Assembly (NCBI GenBank): GCA_027298165.1
Contig: JAPUGN010000052.1
Span: forward strand, 1-11,980
DNA: 11,980 bases
Reading direction: 5' to 3'
Origin: Nitrospinota bacterium
GTDB lineage: Bacteria; Nitrospinota; Nitrospinia; Nitrospinales; Nitrospinaceae
In this document: in pieces, positions 1-7,143 of the stretch
How positions within the stretch are numbered: position 1 is the stretch's first letter
Layout: every line of letters starts with the position of its first letter
The notes under the pieces: model-generated
Seen by the model: the letters and a program-made list of their open reading frames with translations, nothing else
What the model was told of the DNA's origin: nothing
The model's database searches: none
Translations under genes and position numbers: made by a program

Positions 1-62
1 CCGTGGAGGGGCGCGCCTGGTCACCAACACCCACATTTCCCTGTTTCCCAAAGTCCGATTCC

Positions 63-320
63 ATGCCCGGAACCCTGGTTTTTACCGCGACATACAACGA
101 AGCCGACAACGTTGAAACTCTTCTCAACGAAATTCTTTCCCACTTGCCGGATACGGACATCCTGATCGTTGACGACCGTTCGCCCGACGGGACAGGCCCT
201 CTTCTGGACCGGCTGGCCGCCGAAAACTCGCGCATCCATGTCGTCCACCGTCCCTCCAAACTGGGCCTCGGCACCGCGCACCTGCTGGCGATGAAATATG
301 CGATGCATCATAATTACTAA
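63..320 (+). CDS. DPM1-like family 2 glycosyltransferase, N-terminal part, ended by an in-frame TAA
   Basis: This 85-residue piece is the front half of a GT-A fold glycosyltransferase of the dolichyl-/polyprenyl-phosphate mannosyltransferase type, which moves a sugar from an NDP- or GDP-sugar to a lipid or glycan. Visible marks are TYNEADN (10-16), the nucleotide-binding strand DILIVDDRSPDGTG (32-45) and the KLGLGTA segment (66-72), all in the usual family order. ATG at 63 is chosen because homologues begin with a short Met-X-X before the first strand. A GTG at 3 is in frame, but the residues it would add look non-coding. No clear ribosome binding site is seen. The frame stops at TAA 318-320 and resumes without a shift in the next feature, which carries the DAD motif. 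Alone this fragment cannot be an active enzyme, so it is either a disrupted gene, a sequence error or a readthrough case. Confidence 0.7.
   Translation: MPGTLVFTATYNEADNVETLLNEILSHLPDTDILIVDDRSPDGTGPLLDRLAAENSRIHVVHRPSKLGLGTAHLLAMKYAMHHNY
318..320 (+). other. Single in-frame nonsense codon inside a glycosyltransferase domain
   Basis: The codons read HHNY, TAA, QLITMDADFSH in one frame. The family normally has one residue at the stop position (for example Asp or Glu in a Y-D/E-x-L-I-T-M-D-A-D context), so nothing is inserted or deleted and only one codon is wrong. TAA is followed by CAA CTC, loosely like the CAA-type contexts known to favour readthrough, but it does not match the full CARYYA pattern. 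Confidence 0.8.
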
Positions 321-332
321 CAACTCATCACG

Positions 333-1709
333 ATGGATGCGGATTTTTCCCACAACCCCAAATACCTCACCATCATGAAGCAACTGCTGGAGGACAACGA
401 CTTCGTGATCGGTTCGCGGTATGCCAAGGGCGGCCGGTGCGACTATGGATTGGTCCGTACCCTGATCAGCCGGACGGCCAACATGCTGGCGCGGTATCTA
501 CTGGGCATCCCGACCCATGAGGCCACGACCTCGTACCGCGGGTTTTCCGTGGACCTGCTCAGGCAGATGGCTTTGAACACCATCTGGTCGGACGGTTATT
601 CCTTTTTCATGGAATCCATTTTCGTGGTCCGGCTGGCGACGCGCAAACTTGCGGAGTTTCCCATCCACTTCGAGGACCGGCGCGCGGGAACGTCCAAGAT
701 TTCCAAACGCGAGATTATCAAGGCGATCTATAACATCGCCCGCCTGTTTTACCGCAGGCTGTTCGTCATCCCGTTCGTTGTGTATGACCCCAACAGACCG
801 ATCGAAAAAGATCAGGCCTGCGAAAATTGCAATTCGCTGTTTCACATGGAAATGTTCCCAGCCAAATACGCGGAAAATGAAGACGCGTCGATCTACCAGT
901 GCACCAGTTCAGGGCATCGTACCCACGGGAGAATTTTGAAGTGCCTGCACTGCGGCCTGGTGTTCAACGAAACCCGGCACGATGCAAAGAAGCTTCTCGA
1001 TTTTTATTCAAACGTGGAAGACCCGACTTATCTGAAAAATATCGACTCGCGCTTCAAAACCTTTCGTTACAATTTTGCAAAGATCAAGCCCCGCCTGCCC
1101 GCGTCCGGCAAACTGCTCGATATCGGATCCTATTGCGGCATCTCTCTCAAAGTGGCACATGAAAACGGATATGAAACGCTCGGGGTCGAGCCTTCGAAAT
1201 GGGCCGCAGGGTATTCCGAAGAGGTGATGCAGGAACGGGTGTTTCAGGGCGTCCTCAGGGACTTGCCGGCGGAGGAAGGGCCCTTCGACGTCATCACCAT
1301 GTGGGACGTGATGGAACACCTGCCACATCCGGTGGAAGAAATGAAACGGATCCATTCCCGTTTGAAGCCGGGCGGTGTGTTCGCGTTTTCCACCCTCTTC
1401 ATCGACAACTGGTACCCGAAAATCATGAAGGAACGGTGGCCCTGGTACATGGACATGCACCTGTTCTACTTTACGCTGGACGCCATGAATCAGTTGTTGA
1501 CCAAGGCGGGCCTGCAGCTGGTGCATCATCAGAAGTACACTCACGTTATTACGCTGGAATACTTTTTTTTCAAGCTCGATGCGCTGGGCGTATTCGGAGC
1601 GAAATTCCTGGGAGACGCCATCGGTAAAACCTCCCTCAGGAATTTCATGATTCCATTCAGCTTCGGCGACATTCAATTATTTATCTGCAAACGGCTTGAC
1701 AATTTGTAA
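333..1709 (+). CDS. Glycosyltransferase C-terminal half fused to a zinc-ribbon class I SAM methyltransferase
   Basis: This frame continues the glycosyltransferase after the TAA. MDADFSH (1-7) is the metal-binding DxD region, followed by DFVIGSRYAKGG (23-34), SYRGFS (67-72) and FEDRRAGTSKIS (113-124), all typical of DPM1-like enzymes. After about residue 150 comes a small zinc-ribbon-like segment with cysteine pairs 163/166 and 204/207. A Rossmann methyltransferase follows: LLDIGSYCG (261-269, SAM loop), FDVITMWDVMEHL (318-330) and LKPGG (344-348). Such ribbon methyltransferases are common in polysaccharide clusters and methylate sugars or sugar nucleotides. ATG 333 is simply the first Met after the stop and has no ribosome binding site. 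The natural product is probably the 548-position fusion from 63. The methyltransferase half could still work if translation restarts. The dehydratase gene begins 45 bases downstream, suggesting an operon. Confidence 0.75.
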   Translation: MDADFSHNPKYLTIMKQLLEDNDFVIGSRYAKGGRCDYGLVRTLISRTANMLARYLLGIPTHEATTSYRGFSVDLLRQMALNTIWSDGYSFFMESIFVVRLATRKLAEFPIHFEDRRAGTSKISKREIIKAIYNIARLFYRRLFVIPFVVYDPNRPIEKDQACENCNSLFHMEMFPAKYAENEDASIYQCTSSGHRTHGRILKCLHCGLVFNETRHDAKKLLDFYSNVEDPTYLKNIDSRFKTFRYNFAKIKPRLPASGKLLDIGSYCGISLKVAHENGYETLGVEPSKWAAGYSEEVMQERVFQGVLRDLPAEEGPFDVITMWDVMEHLPHPVEEMKRIHSRLKPGGVFAFSTLFIDNWYPKIMKERWPWYMDMHLFYFTLDAMNQLLTKAGLQLVHHQKYTHVITLEYFFFKLDALGVFGAKFLGDAIGKTSLRNFMIPFSFGDIQLFICKRLDNL

Positions 1710-1754
1710 CATGGGGCCGGGCCGCCGGGAATACCACCCATCCGCCTGAAGGAT

Positions 1755-2735
1755 ATGAAACGTGCATTGATTACAGGAATCACAGGACAGGACGGCAGTT
1801 ATCTTGCCGAGTACCTTCTTGACCGGGACTACGAAGTCCACGGACTGACTCGTCCGGGCGCCGGTGACGCATCGGACCCCTCCTTCTGGCGAATCCAGAA
1901 AGTGCGCGACCGGCTGCATCTTCATACCGGAAACTTGAAGGAGACCCGCGATCTGGAAGACCTCATCCAGTCGATTCAACCCGATGAAAGTTATCATCTC
2001 GCCGCGCAAACGTTTGTGTTAAATTTGCCGGAGGACGAATCGGCCATTTTAAAATTCAACACCCAAAGCACTCACCACCTGCTGTTGGCTCTGAAGGCCC
2101 ATGCTCCGGACTGCCGATTCTTTTTCGCCGGATCGTCAGAAATGTTCGGCCATGCCCCGGATGCGCCTCAGAATGAAAACACGCCGTTCAACCCGCGGTC
2201 GATTTACGGGGTCTCCAAGGTGATCGGACATGATTTGATCCGTTACTACCGGCAGCACCAGGGCCTGTTTGCCTGCACCGGAATTTTGTACAATCATGAG
2301 TCACCGCGGCGGAGCACCCGGTTTGTCACCCGCAAGATCACTTCGACCGCAGTGAAAATCAAACTGGGCATGGCAAGCGAACTGCGGCTGGGCAACATCG
2401 AATCGGAGCGCGACTGGGGTTACGCAAAAGACACGGTGGCCGCCATGCATGCCATGCTGACTTCCGAAAGCGTGGATGATTACGTCATCGCCACCGGCCA
2501 GACGCACACCATCCAGGATTTTCTGGAACGGACGTTCGGAGAACTGGATCTGAATTACGAGGAGTACCTGGTGATCGATCCAGAATTGTATCGCCCCCGA
2601 GAAGAGGTCCCGCTGGTCGGTGATTCCAATAAGATCAAATCCCAACTCAACTGGGAACCAAAGGTTTCGTTTGAGGAGATGGTGCGGGAGATGGTTCAGT
2701 CGGACCTTGAATATTTTCAAAGGATGTTGCAATAA
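1755..2735 (+). CDS. Diverged GDP-mannose 4,6-dehydratase family protein (short form)
   Basis: A 326-residue extended short-chain dehydrogenase/reductase. GITGQDGSYL (8-17) binds the dinucleotide; S127, E129, Y151 and K155 occupy the catalytic positions; YNHESPRR (179-186) and the RDWGYAKD stretch (219-226) are Gmd-family signatures. It departs from canonical Gmd in three ways. The RRSS stretch after the second strand is TRPG (32-35). An SFWRI segment (43-47) replaces the usual one. The C-terminal substrate region lacks about 20 residues present in the neighbour. These traits are shared with some GDP-6-deoxy-heptose or GDP-rhamnose pathway relatives, so the substrate may be GDP-manno-heptose or another GDP sugar; that is inference. 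The N-terminus is canonical, so ATG 1755 is secure, although the AAGGA at 1749-1753 is unusually close to it. It is likely co-transcribed with the genes on both sides. Confidence 0.88.
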   Translation: MKRALITGITGQDGSYLAEYLLDRDYEVHGLTRPGAGDASDPSFWRIQKVRDRLHLHTGNLKETRDLEDLIQSIQPDESYHLAAQTFVLNLPEDESAILKFNTQSTHHLLLALKAHAPDCRFFFAGSSEMFGHAPDAPQNENTPFNPRSIYGVSKVIGHDLIRYYRQHQGLFACTGILYNHESPRRSTRFVTRKITSTAVKIKLGMASELRLGNIESERDWGYAKDTVAAMHAMLTSESVDDYVIATGQTHTIQDFLERTFGELDLNYEEYLVIDPELYRPREEVPLVGDSNKIKSQLNWEPKVSFEEMVREMVQSDLEYFQRMLQ

Positions 2736-2759
2736 TAGAGCATACTCCAAAATCGCAGT

Positions 2760-2777
2760 TTGAGAGCGTGCTCTCAA
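2760..2777. promoter_or_regulatory. 18-base palindrome between the two dehydratase genes
   Basis: TTGAGAGC and GCTCTCAA form perfect 8-base arms around a GT centre, between the stop at 2735 and the ATG at 2800. In RNA it gives a 7-base-pair stem with a CGUG loop. There is no T-run after it, so it does not look like an intrinsic terminator. It may be an operator, an RNA processing or stabilising hairpin, or chance. Confidence 0.45.
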
Positions 2778-2799
2778 TCATTCGACGGGACATTCATTT

Positions 2800-3873
2800 A
2801 TGAGGAAAGCTTTTATTACCGGAGTCACGGGACAGGACGGTTCCTACCTTTCCGAATTGCTGTTGGATAAAGGGTACGAGGTGCACGGACTGGTGCGCCG
2901 TTCTTCGTTTTTTAACCGGGGCCGGATCGAGAGTATTCGCCAGAACACCCAATCGACCGGCCAGTTCCAACTGCATTACGGAGACATGACGGATTCGTCC
3001 AGCCTCAACAAACTGATGGCCATGATTCGGCCCGACGAAGTTTACAATCTGGCGGCGCAAAGTCATGTCGGCGTCAGTTTCGCCACTCCTGATTACACGG
3101 CGCAGACGGACGCACTGGGGACGCTGCGTCTTCTGGACGCGATCAACAGCCAGGGGCTGAAAGATAAAACGCGCTTCTACCAGGCTTCCACCAGCGAACT
3201 GTACGGGAAGGTGATGGAGACTCCGCAAAAGGAAACCACCCCGTTTTACCCACGCAGTCCCTATGGTGTCGCTAAACTGTACGCCCATTGGATCACCATT
3301 AATTACCGGGAGGCGTATGACCTATTTGCGTGCAGCGGCATCCTGTTCAATCACGAGTCGCCCCGCCGCGGGGAGAACTTTGTCACGCGCAAAATCACCA
3401 TCAGCCTGGCGCAGATTCTCTCCGGGAGAATTGAAAAATTTTCGCTGGGGAATATGGACGCCCGCCGGGACTGGGGATATGCCAAGGATTTCGTCGAGGG
3501 CATGTGGATGATGCTGCAGCAGGACAAGGCCGAGGATTATGTGCTGGCTACCGGAGAACAGCATACGGTGCGCGAGTTCGTTAACCTCGCTTTCGGGTAT
3601 TGCGGCATCGAGCTGGACTGGCAGGGTTCGGGCGTGAAGGAAAAAGCCGTCGACAAAACCACCGGCAAGGTGCGGGTGGAAGTAAATCCCAAATACTTCC
3701 GGCCTTCAGAGGTGGATACGCTGTTGGGAGACTCCACCAAAGCCAAGACCCAGTTGGGCTGGGCTCCTAAAATTTCGTTTCAGGAACTGGTGGAAATGAT
3801 GGTCGAAAACGACATCAACCTGGTGGGATTAAAACGCAAAGATATTTTAAAACGATCGACCTCGGCGATCTAG
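2800..3873 (+). CDS. gmd: GDP-mannose 4,6-dehydratase
   Basis: Converts GDP-D-mannose to GDP-4-keto-6-deoxy-D-mannose in the cytosol, the shared precursor of GDP-L-fucose, GDP-D-rhamnose and related surface sugars. The 357 residues match the normal family length. GVTGQDGSYL (8-17) is the NADP-binding loop and RRSS (33-36) the usual phosphate-contact region. ASTSELYG (129-136) holds catalytic T131 and E133, and Y155-x3-K159 completes the site. NHESPRRG (184-191) and NMDARRDWGYAKD (218-230) are strongly conserved signatures. The C-terminal KYFRPSEVD stretch (298-306) and GDSTKAKTQLGW (310-321) are also typical. ATG 2800 gives the standard N-terminus; only a weak GGGA lies 9 bases upstream. No GDP-fucose synthase or GDP-rhamnose reductase follows, so the finishing enzyme must be encoded elsewhere. 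The stop lies 10 bases from the convergent VanZ-like gene. Confidence 0.95.
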   Translation: MRKAFITGVTGQDGSYLSELLLDKGYEVHGLVRRSSFFNRGRIESIRQNTQSTGQFQLHYGDMTDSSSLNKLMAMIRPDEVYNLAAQSHVGVSFATPDYTAQTDALGTLRLLDAINSQGLKDKTRFYQASTSELYGKVMETPQKETTPFYPRSPYGVAKLYAHWITINYREAYDLFACSGILFNHESPRRGENFVTRKITISLAQILSGRIEKFSLGNMDARRDWGYAKDFVEGMWMMLQQDKAEDYVLATGEQHTVREFVNLAFGYCGIELDWQGSGVKEKAVDKTTGKVRVEVNPKYFRPSEVDTLLGDSTKAKTQLGWAPKISFQELVEMMVENDINLVGLKRKDILKRSTSAI

Positions 3874-3883
3874 GCCACGAAGC

Positions 3884-4315
3884 TCAACGTTCAGTTTGCC
3901 GGCACCACCCTTCCAATCGATGCAACAGGGTGTTCATTCCCTTGAACGCCAGCCCCCAACTCAGCGCCGTCCCGAAACTGTTGGCGGCGACATCCCAGTA
4001 ATCCCCGCTCCGGTAACCGGTGAACGATTGCAACACCTCGAGCAGAATTCCCATAGTAACAAACCCGCCAGCCAGCCATCCGTAGCGGGATTGGGGATGG
4101 AGCTGGGCAAACCAGAGCATCAAAACGCCGTATGCCATAACGTGTAGCAATTTGTCGATCCATGGGAAACTTACCGATGGGGGTGGTGCCGGGGAGAGCG
4201 ACAAAACCACCACTAGCAGCACCAAGCCATAGCCGATGAGGGTCCAAAGGAATCGGAATTTAAGGGGGTTCATGAAAAGGAGTGTAACACGCCGCGGGCT
4301 CGGAACTTTTTCCAT
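3884..4315 (-). CDS. VanZ-like family integral membrane protein
   Basis: A 143-residue protein with four hydrophobic segments at about 23-42, 55-72, 79-97 and 108-125. The family signature is clear: DKLLHVMAYG (54-63) in the second segment, then E93, Q96, R102, D105, D108 and N112 in the EVLQ...RSGDYWDVAAN pattern before the last segment. The family is named after a teicoplanin-resistance accessory protein, but most members have no known function, so only a membrane location is supported. ATG at 4315 is chosen because TAAGGA (4322-4327) lies 6 bases upstream on the minus strand. An internal ATG at 4273 begins MNPLKFRF and lacks such a site. The gene is convergent with gmd and not part of its operon. 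Confidence 0.85.
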   Translation of the reverse strand: MEKVPSPRRVTLLFMNPLKFRFLWTLIGYGLVLLVVVLSLSPAPPPSVSFPWIDKLLHVMAYGVLMLWFAQLHPQSRYGWLAGGFVTMGILLEVLQSFTGYRSGDYWDVAANSFGTALSWGLAFKGMNTLLHRLEGWCRQTER

Positions 4316-4372
4316 GTGAAGTCCTTAGGAGAACAAGGACGAAAATGTGAACGGCGGGACGATGATGGGTTT

Positions 4373-4401
4373 ATTCTATTCGTGGCATGCCACCGGCCTA
4401 A
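4373..4401 (-). promoter_or_regulatory. Possible promoter for the VanZ-like gene, with a palindrome in its spacer
   Basis: Read on the minus strand, TAGAAT (4373-4378) is a good -10 box and TTAGGC (4396-4401) a poor -35 box, 17 bases apart. The spacer contains the perfect 12-base palindrome GTGGCATGCCAC (4382-4393), a plausible repressor site. A palindrome of this size is expected a few times by chance in a window this long, so its position is the only real argument. Confidence 0.35.
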
Positions 4402-4530
4402 AAGGCAAAAGTGCATACCGTCAGAATCAAAAATATTAGAGCGGGTCGGGTAATTTTTTTTCTCAACTGGTAAATCATTCCTCCCCACATGGTATTCTTT
4501 TCCTCCATAGCCTTGATTTTCATTTCCGGA

Positions 4531-4809
4531 TCAGGACAAGGTGGCGATTCCCGGGTTCCCGAGCTTCGCATGTTTCGGATGGAATGTGCCCCGGTAACCC
4601 TTCCTCAGATAATGGTGAACCTTGGGACGGATGGCGGGACGCGCCAGGGTCGCCGCAGAGGGTTGACCCGACAATTGGATGACGGCAATTCCATCCACAA
4701 TCGGCAGGGTGCCGGTTGTATTTTCCGCAAACCCGCCGCCATTAAAAAGGAACGATGTGATGGCCGTTAGCAAAATTTGGAACATCCAGGAGTTGAAAGT
4801 TTTTGTCAT
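4531..4809 (-). CDS. Possible small secreted protein of unknown function
   Basis: A 92-residue reading frame whose N-terminus resembles a signal peptide: a Lys near the start, a hydrophobic core at about 9-22, and a likely cleavage after GFA (26-28). The mature part would be about 64 residues and basic, with many Arg, Lys and His in its second half. I recognise no domain. Support for a real gene is the signal-like start and the lack of any competing gene here. Against it, the nearest AGGA is 11 bases from the ATG and an overlapping frame of similar length exists on the other strand. A 12-base palindrome, GGCTTTAAAGCC (4847-4858), lies in its upstream region. Confidence 0.4.
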   Translation of the reverse strand: MTKTFNSWMFQILLTAITSFLFNGGGFAENTTGTLPIVDGIAVIQLSGQPSAATLARPAIRPKVHHYLRKGYRGTFHPKHAKLGNPGIATLS

Positions 4810-5227
4810 GGTCTTAGGGTTCCTGATTAAAGCTGAAGTCCGAAGCGGCTTTAAAGCCCCTGTTTATCCAGATTTATAAAAGAAATAATGAATTTACATT
4901 TACCCCTTTCAGCGCGAGGTAGCAGTAAGTCTAGTCATCCAATCCGCCTCTTTCAATACCCCAAAAGGGTTAATTTTGAGCTTGGTCGGAGAGAATTACT
5001 CAACTGGTTAAATAATCAGAGGATTAGTTTGAAAAATTTTTAGCCGGGAGAAGGAATTGATCGGACTTAGGTGGGTCTCCGCAATGCTCCTCCCCTATGA
5101 ATGTGAGCGTTTTGATTCCAAATAATATTGGAAGACAGAGCAAAAACCGTGTTTATTTTGACATCTTTCCAAATTTAAATTATGATCCAGCAATCCAATA
5201 GTTTAATGAAACTTTACCGGTAACCCT
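4810..5227. other. AT-rich intergenic region between divergent genes
   Basis: About 420 bases without a convincing gene. It holds the palindrome GGCTTTAAAGCC (4847-4858) near the small minus-strand gene and the LuxR-gene promoter near its right end. A CTCAACTGGTTAAAT-like string near 4999 echoes CTCAACTGGTAAAT near 4463. A 34-codon frame from ATG 5097 overlaps the promoter and has no ribosome binding site, so I do not call it. Confidence 0.6.
5158..5186 (+). promoter_or_regulatory. Sigma70-type promoter of the LuxR-family gene
   Basis: TTGACA (5158-5163) is a perfect -35 box. Exactly 17 bases later TATGAT (5181-5186) matches the -10 consensus at five of six positions. The start of transcription would be near 5193, giving a leader of about 40 bases. 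That leader contains the 10-base palindrome TTACCGGTAA (5214-5223), close to the start codon, a possible site for autoregulation. Confidence 0.75.
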
Positions 5228-5233
5228 GTGGCC

Positions 5234-6205
5234 ATGAACACCGAAATAGATACCCCATCTGTGATAAAGTCCGGAAAATTTTCACTTCAGGAATCCCTTA
5301 AAATTCTGCTGGAATGTCAAAACCGCGATGAGTTGAAAAAAGCGGTCAAGGACCATATCTATCCCGCATTCGAGGATGATTTCCGTCACTTTGTGATTGA
5401 AGTATCGGCTACTAATCCGCCCCCACTTTTAGGGTGCGATCGATTCACCAGCGAAGATCAGGAAGTCATTCGAACCTATCTGGAAGAGGATCCGCTAGCC
5501 AAACTTCTGTTGCTTCACAATGACGTCAGTGAGCAGGTTTTTTTAAGAGATGAAAACGAAACGCAACTGCTTCTATCGTTCCTGGCGTTCAAAATCAAAA
5601 CCGTGATGCTGGAAGAGGAATTGATTAAATGGCAGGCCATAGTTCAGGGACTGTTAAAGTCGCCTTCCGGGATTGCCGTGGTCAATGGCAAACGGGAGGT
5701 GGTCACGTCCAACCCGGCCTTCCGGGATATTTTTGAAATAGATTCCGGAACGGCACTCCCGCAGAACTTGATCAAAGTACTGGAAAGAGAGCAGGCCAGT
5801 CTGGATGCATCGGATTCCGAGGAAATCGGGAAGTGGGGCAGGGAAGTTTCGTTTTTTACCCTTCCCAAAGGGACCTATAAATTATATTTGATTCCGCTGA
5901 AGGCCCTGGGTACCCGGGAAGCGGATTCATGGCTCCTGCGCATTCATCCCGCCGCCGACCCGTTCACCAAATCGAATCGGCTGATTGAAAAGGCGGGGCT
6001 CACCTGGCGCGAAATGGAAATCTGCTGTTTGATCCATGATGGGCTGGGCCGGAATGAAATTGCTGAGCGGCTTTTCATCAGCGCACATACCGTTAAAACC
6101 CACCTGAAGAAGATTCACAAGAAACTGGAAGTCAATTCCCGGACTCAATTGGTCGCCTACCTCAACCAGCATGCGGATGAAACCGATGGCGTAGGATTTG
6201 CCTGA
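5234..6205 (+). CDS. LuxR-type transcriptional regulator with an N-terminal PAS-like sensor region
   Basis: A 323-residue DNA-binding protein. Residues 256-313 form a classic LuxR/GerE helix-turn-helix: LTWREMEICCLI, then GLGRNEIAERLFIS and HTVKTHLKKIHKKLEV. The stretch at about 133-240 (WQAIVQGLLKSPSGIAVVNG, then SNPAFRDIFEI at 159-169) reads like a PAS domain, where a small ligand or redox cue could act. Residues 1-130 match nothing I can name. No receiver-type aspartate pocket or acyl-homoserine-lactone domain is seen, so it is neither a typical response regulator nor a quorum sensor. ATG 5234 is preferred; GTG 5228 is two codons upstream and neither has a good ribosome binding site. The beta-barrel gene starts 105 bases downstream and may be a target, which is inference. 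Confidence 0.85.
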   Translation: MNTEIDTPSVIKSGKFSLQESLKILLECQNRDELKKAVKDHIYPAFEDDFRHFVIEVSATNPPPLLGCDRFTSEDQEVIRTYLEEDPLAKLLLLHNDVSEQVFLRDENETQLLLSFLAFKIKTVMLEEELIKWQAIVQGLLKSPSGIAVVNGKREVVTSNPAFRDIFEIDSGTALPQNLIKVLEREQASLDASDSEEIGKWGREVSFFTLPKGTYKLYLIPLKALGTREADSWLLRIHPAADPFTKSNRLIEKAGLTWREMEICCLIHDGLGRNEIAERLFISAHTVKTHLKKIHKKLEVNSRTQLVAYLNQHADETDGVGFA

Positions 6206-6297
6206 AACCGGACTCATTCCTCCTGACTTTATTTTATGGATCCCATGCCCCTTTGACCCTATCCGGCCGATGGTTTGATTCCATGTCGGGTACCAAC

Positions 6298-6302
6298 AGG
6301 AG
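6298..6302 (+). promoter_or_regulatory. Ribosome binding site that fixes a GTG start
   Basis: AGGAG lies 8 bases before GTG 6311. It supports that start over the in-frame ATG at 6275, which would place 12 non-signal-like residues before the signal peptide. Confidence 0.75.
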
Positions 6303-6310
6303 TCTTTTGC

Positions 6311-6979
6311 GTGATCAAAATTTTTAAAACCGTCATCAGCCTGGGTCTTGTGTTGAGTCTCACCACCTCCGCCTCGGCTGAGGGATTCTGGGATGGCCAA
6401 TCTTATTTCGGTCTCAGTGGAATGCTGGCCGTCGCCAGAAATTCCGACGTCGATTCCGCCTCGGGCAATCCCAATCCCGCATTTGTGAATGACGCGGAAG
6501 TGACCACCCTCGTCGGATATGGTGTGTCCGCCTATTATGGTTGGCTGTTCGACAGCAACTGGCGGGCGGAATTCGAGCTGTCACGAAGGGGCGTCAACCT
6601 AAACCGAATTGCAGGTCCTGCAGGCACGGTCTCTCTGAACGGCGATTTGGCCCTGAACAGTTTCTTCGTCAACGGGGCCAGAGATTTCCGGGGATCATCA
6701 TTCGTCACTCCTTATCTGGGAGTGGGCGTCGGCGTGGCGTATCATGAATTGGACCTGAAATCCGTGAACGGCGCGGCCGGTCTTCCCAAAAGGTCTTCGG
6801 TCACTCCGGCGTTTCAATTAATGGCCGGTGTCCAGCTTGAGGCGGGAGAGGATACGGATATCGTGGTGGGTTACCGCTACGTCAATTATTACCGTCCGGA
6901 TTACACGGAGTTCTCCTACGACTTCATCGATTTTCATAATTTTGAGATAGGTTTCAAATTTTATCCCGAGGACTGGTAA
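6311..6979 (+). CDS. Outer-membrane beta-barrel protein
   Basis: A 222-residue precursor. Residues 1-23 are a standard Sec signal peptide: Lys residues at 3 and 6, a hydrophobic core, and cleavage after ASA (21-23). The mature chain alternates short amphipathic strands with Gly- and Tyr-rich turns, such as YFGLSG, GYGVSAYYGW, PYLGVGVGVAYHE and GYRYVNYY. It ends HNFEIGFKFYPEDW, an aromatic C-terminus like those recognised by the BAM machinery. Size suits an eight-stranded OmpA/OmpW-like barrel with a periplasmic N-terminus and no extra domain. Its role (porin, adhesin or structural) cannot be read from the sequence. GTG 6311 follows a good AGGAG. It lies downstream of the LuxR-type gene on the same strand. 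Confidence 0.85.
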   Translation: MIKIFKTVISLGLVLSLTTSASAEGFWDGQSYFGLSGMLAVARNSDVDSASGNPNPAFVNDAEVTTLVGYGVSAYYGWLFDSNWRAEFELSRRGVNLNRIAGPAGTVSLNGDLALNSFFVNGARDFRGSSFVTPYLGVGVGVAYHELDLKSVNGAAGLPKRSSVTPAFQLMAGVQLEAGEDTDIVVGYRYVNYYRPDYTEFSYDFIDFHNFEIGFKFYPEDW

Positions 6980-7143
6980 CGCCCCACCCCTCCGCATCGG
7001 CTGAATCTTTTTCATGAAACCTCCATTAAGCCGAATCGCTTCCAGTACCCCATTCAAATTTTTATAAAACATAATTTAGTGAATATTTTCCGGTTTCCGG
7101 GGTCCTTAAACCAGGTGGATTTCCCATTTTTTAATCGTCTTTC

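Noticed and set aside
3..62. Extension of the glycosyltransferase upstream to GTG 3
   Set aside because: The added residues are not like the family N-terminus and there is no ribosome binding site; ATG 63 gives a normal start.
1008..1676. Long 222-codon minus-strand frame within the methyltransferase
   Set aside because: It lies opposite a clearly recognisable domain, has an unusual His- and Phe-rich composition and no family motifs.
4489..4770. 93-codon plus-strand frame opposite the small secreted protein
   Set aside because: No ribosome binding site, no recognisable domain or signal, and its composition looks like an antisense shadow.
5097..5201. 34-codon reading frame upstream of the LuxR-type gene
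   Set aside because: It has no ribosome binding site and overlaps the near-consensus promoter at 5158-5186.
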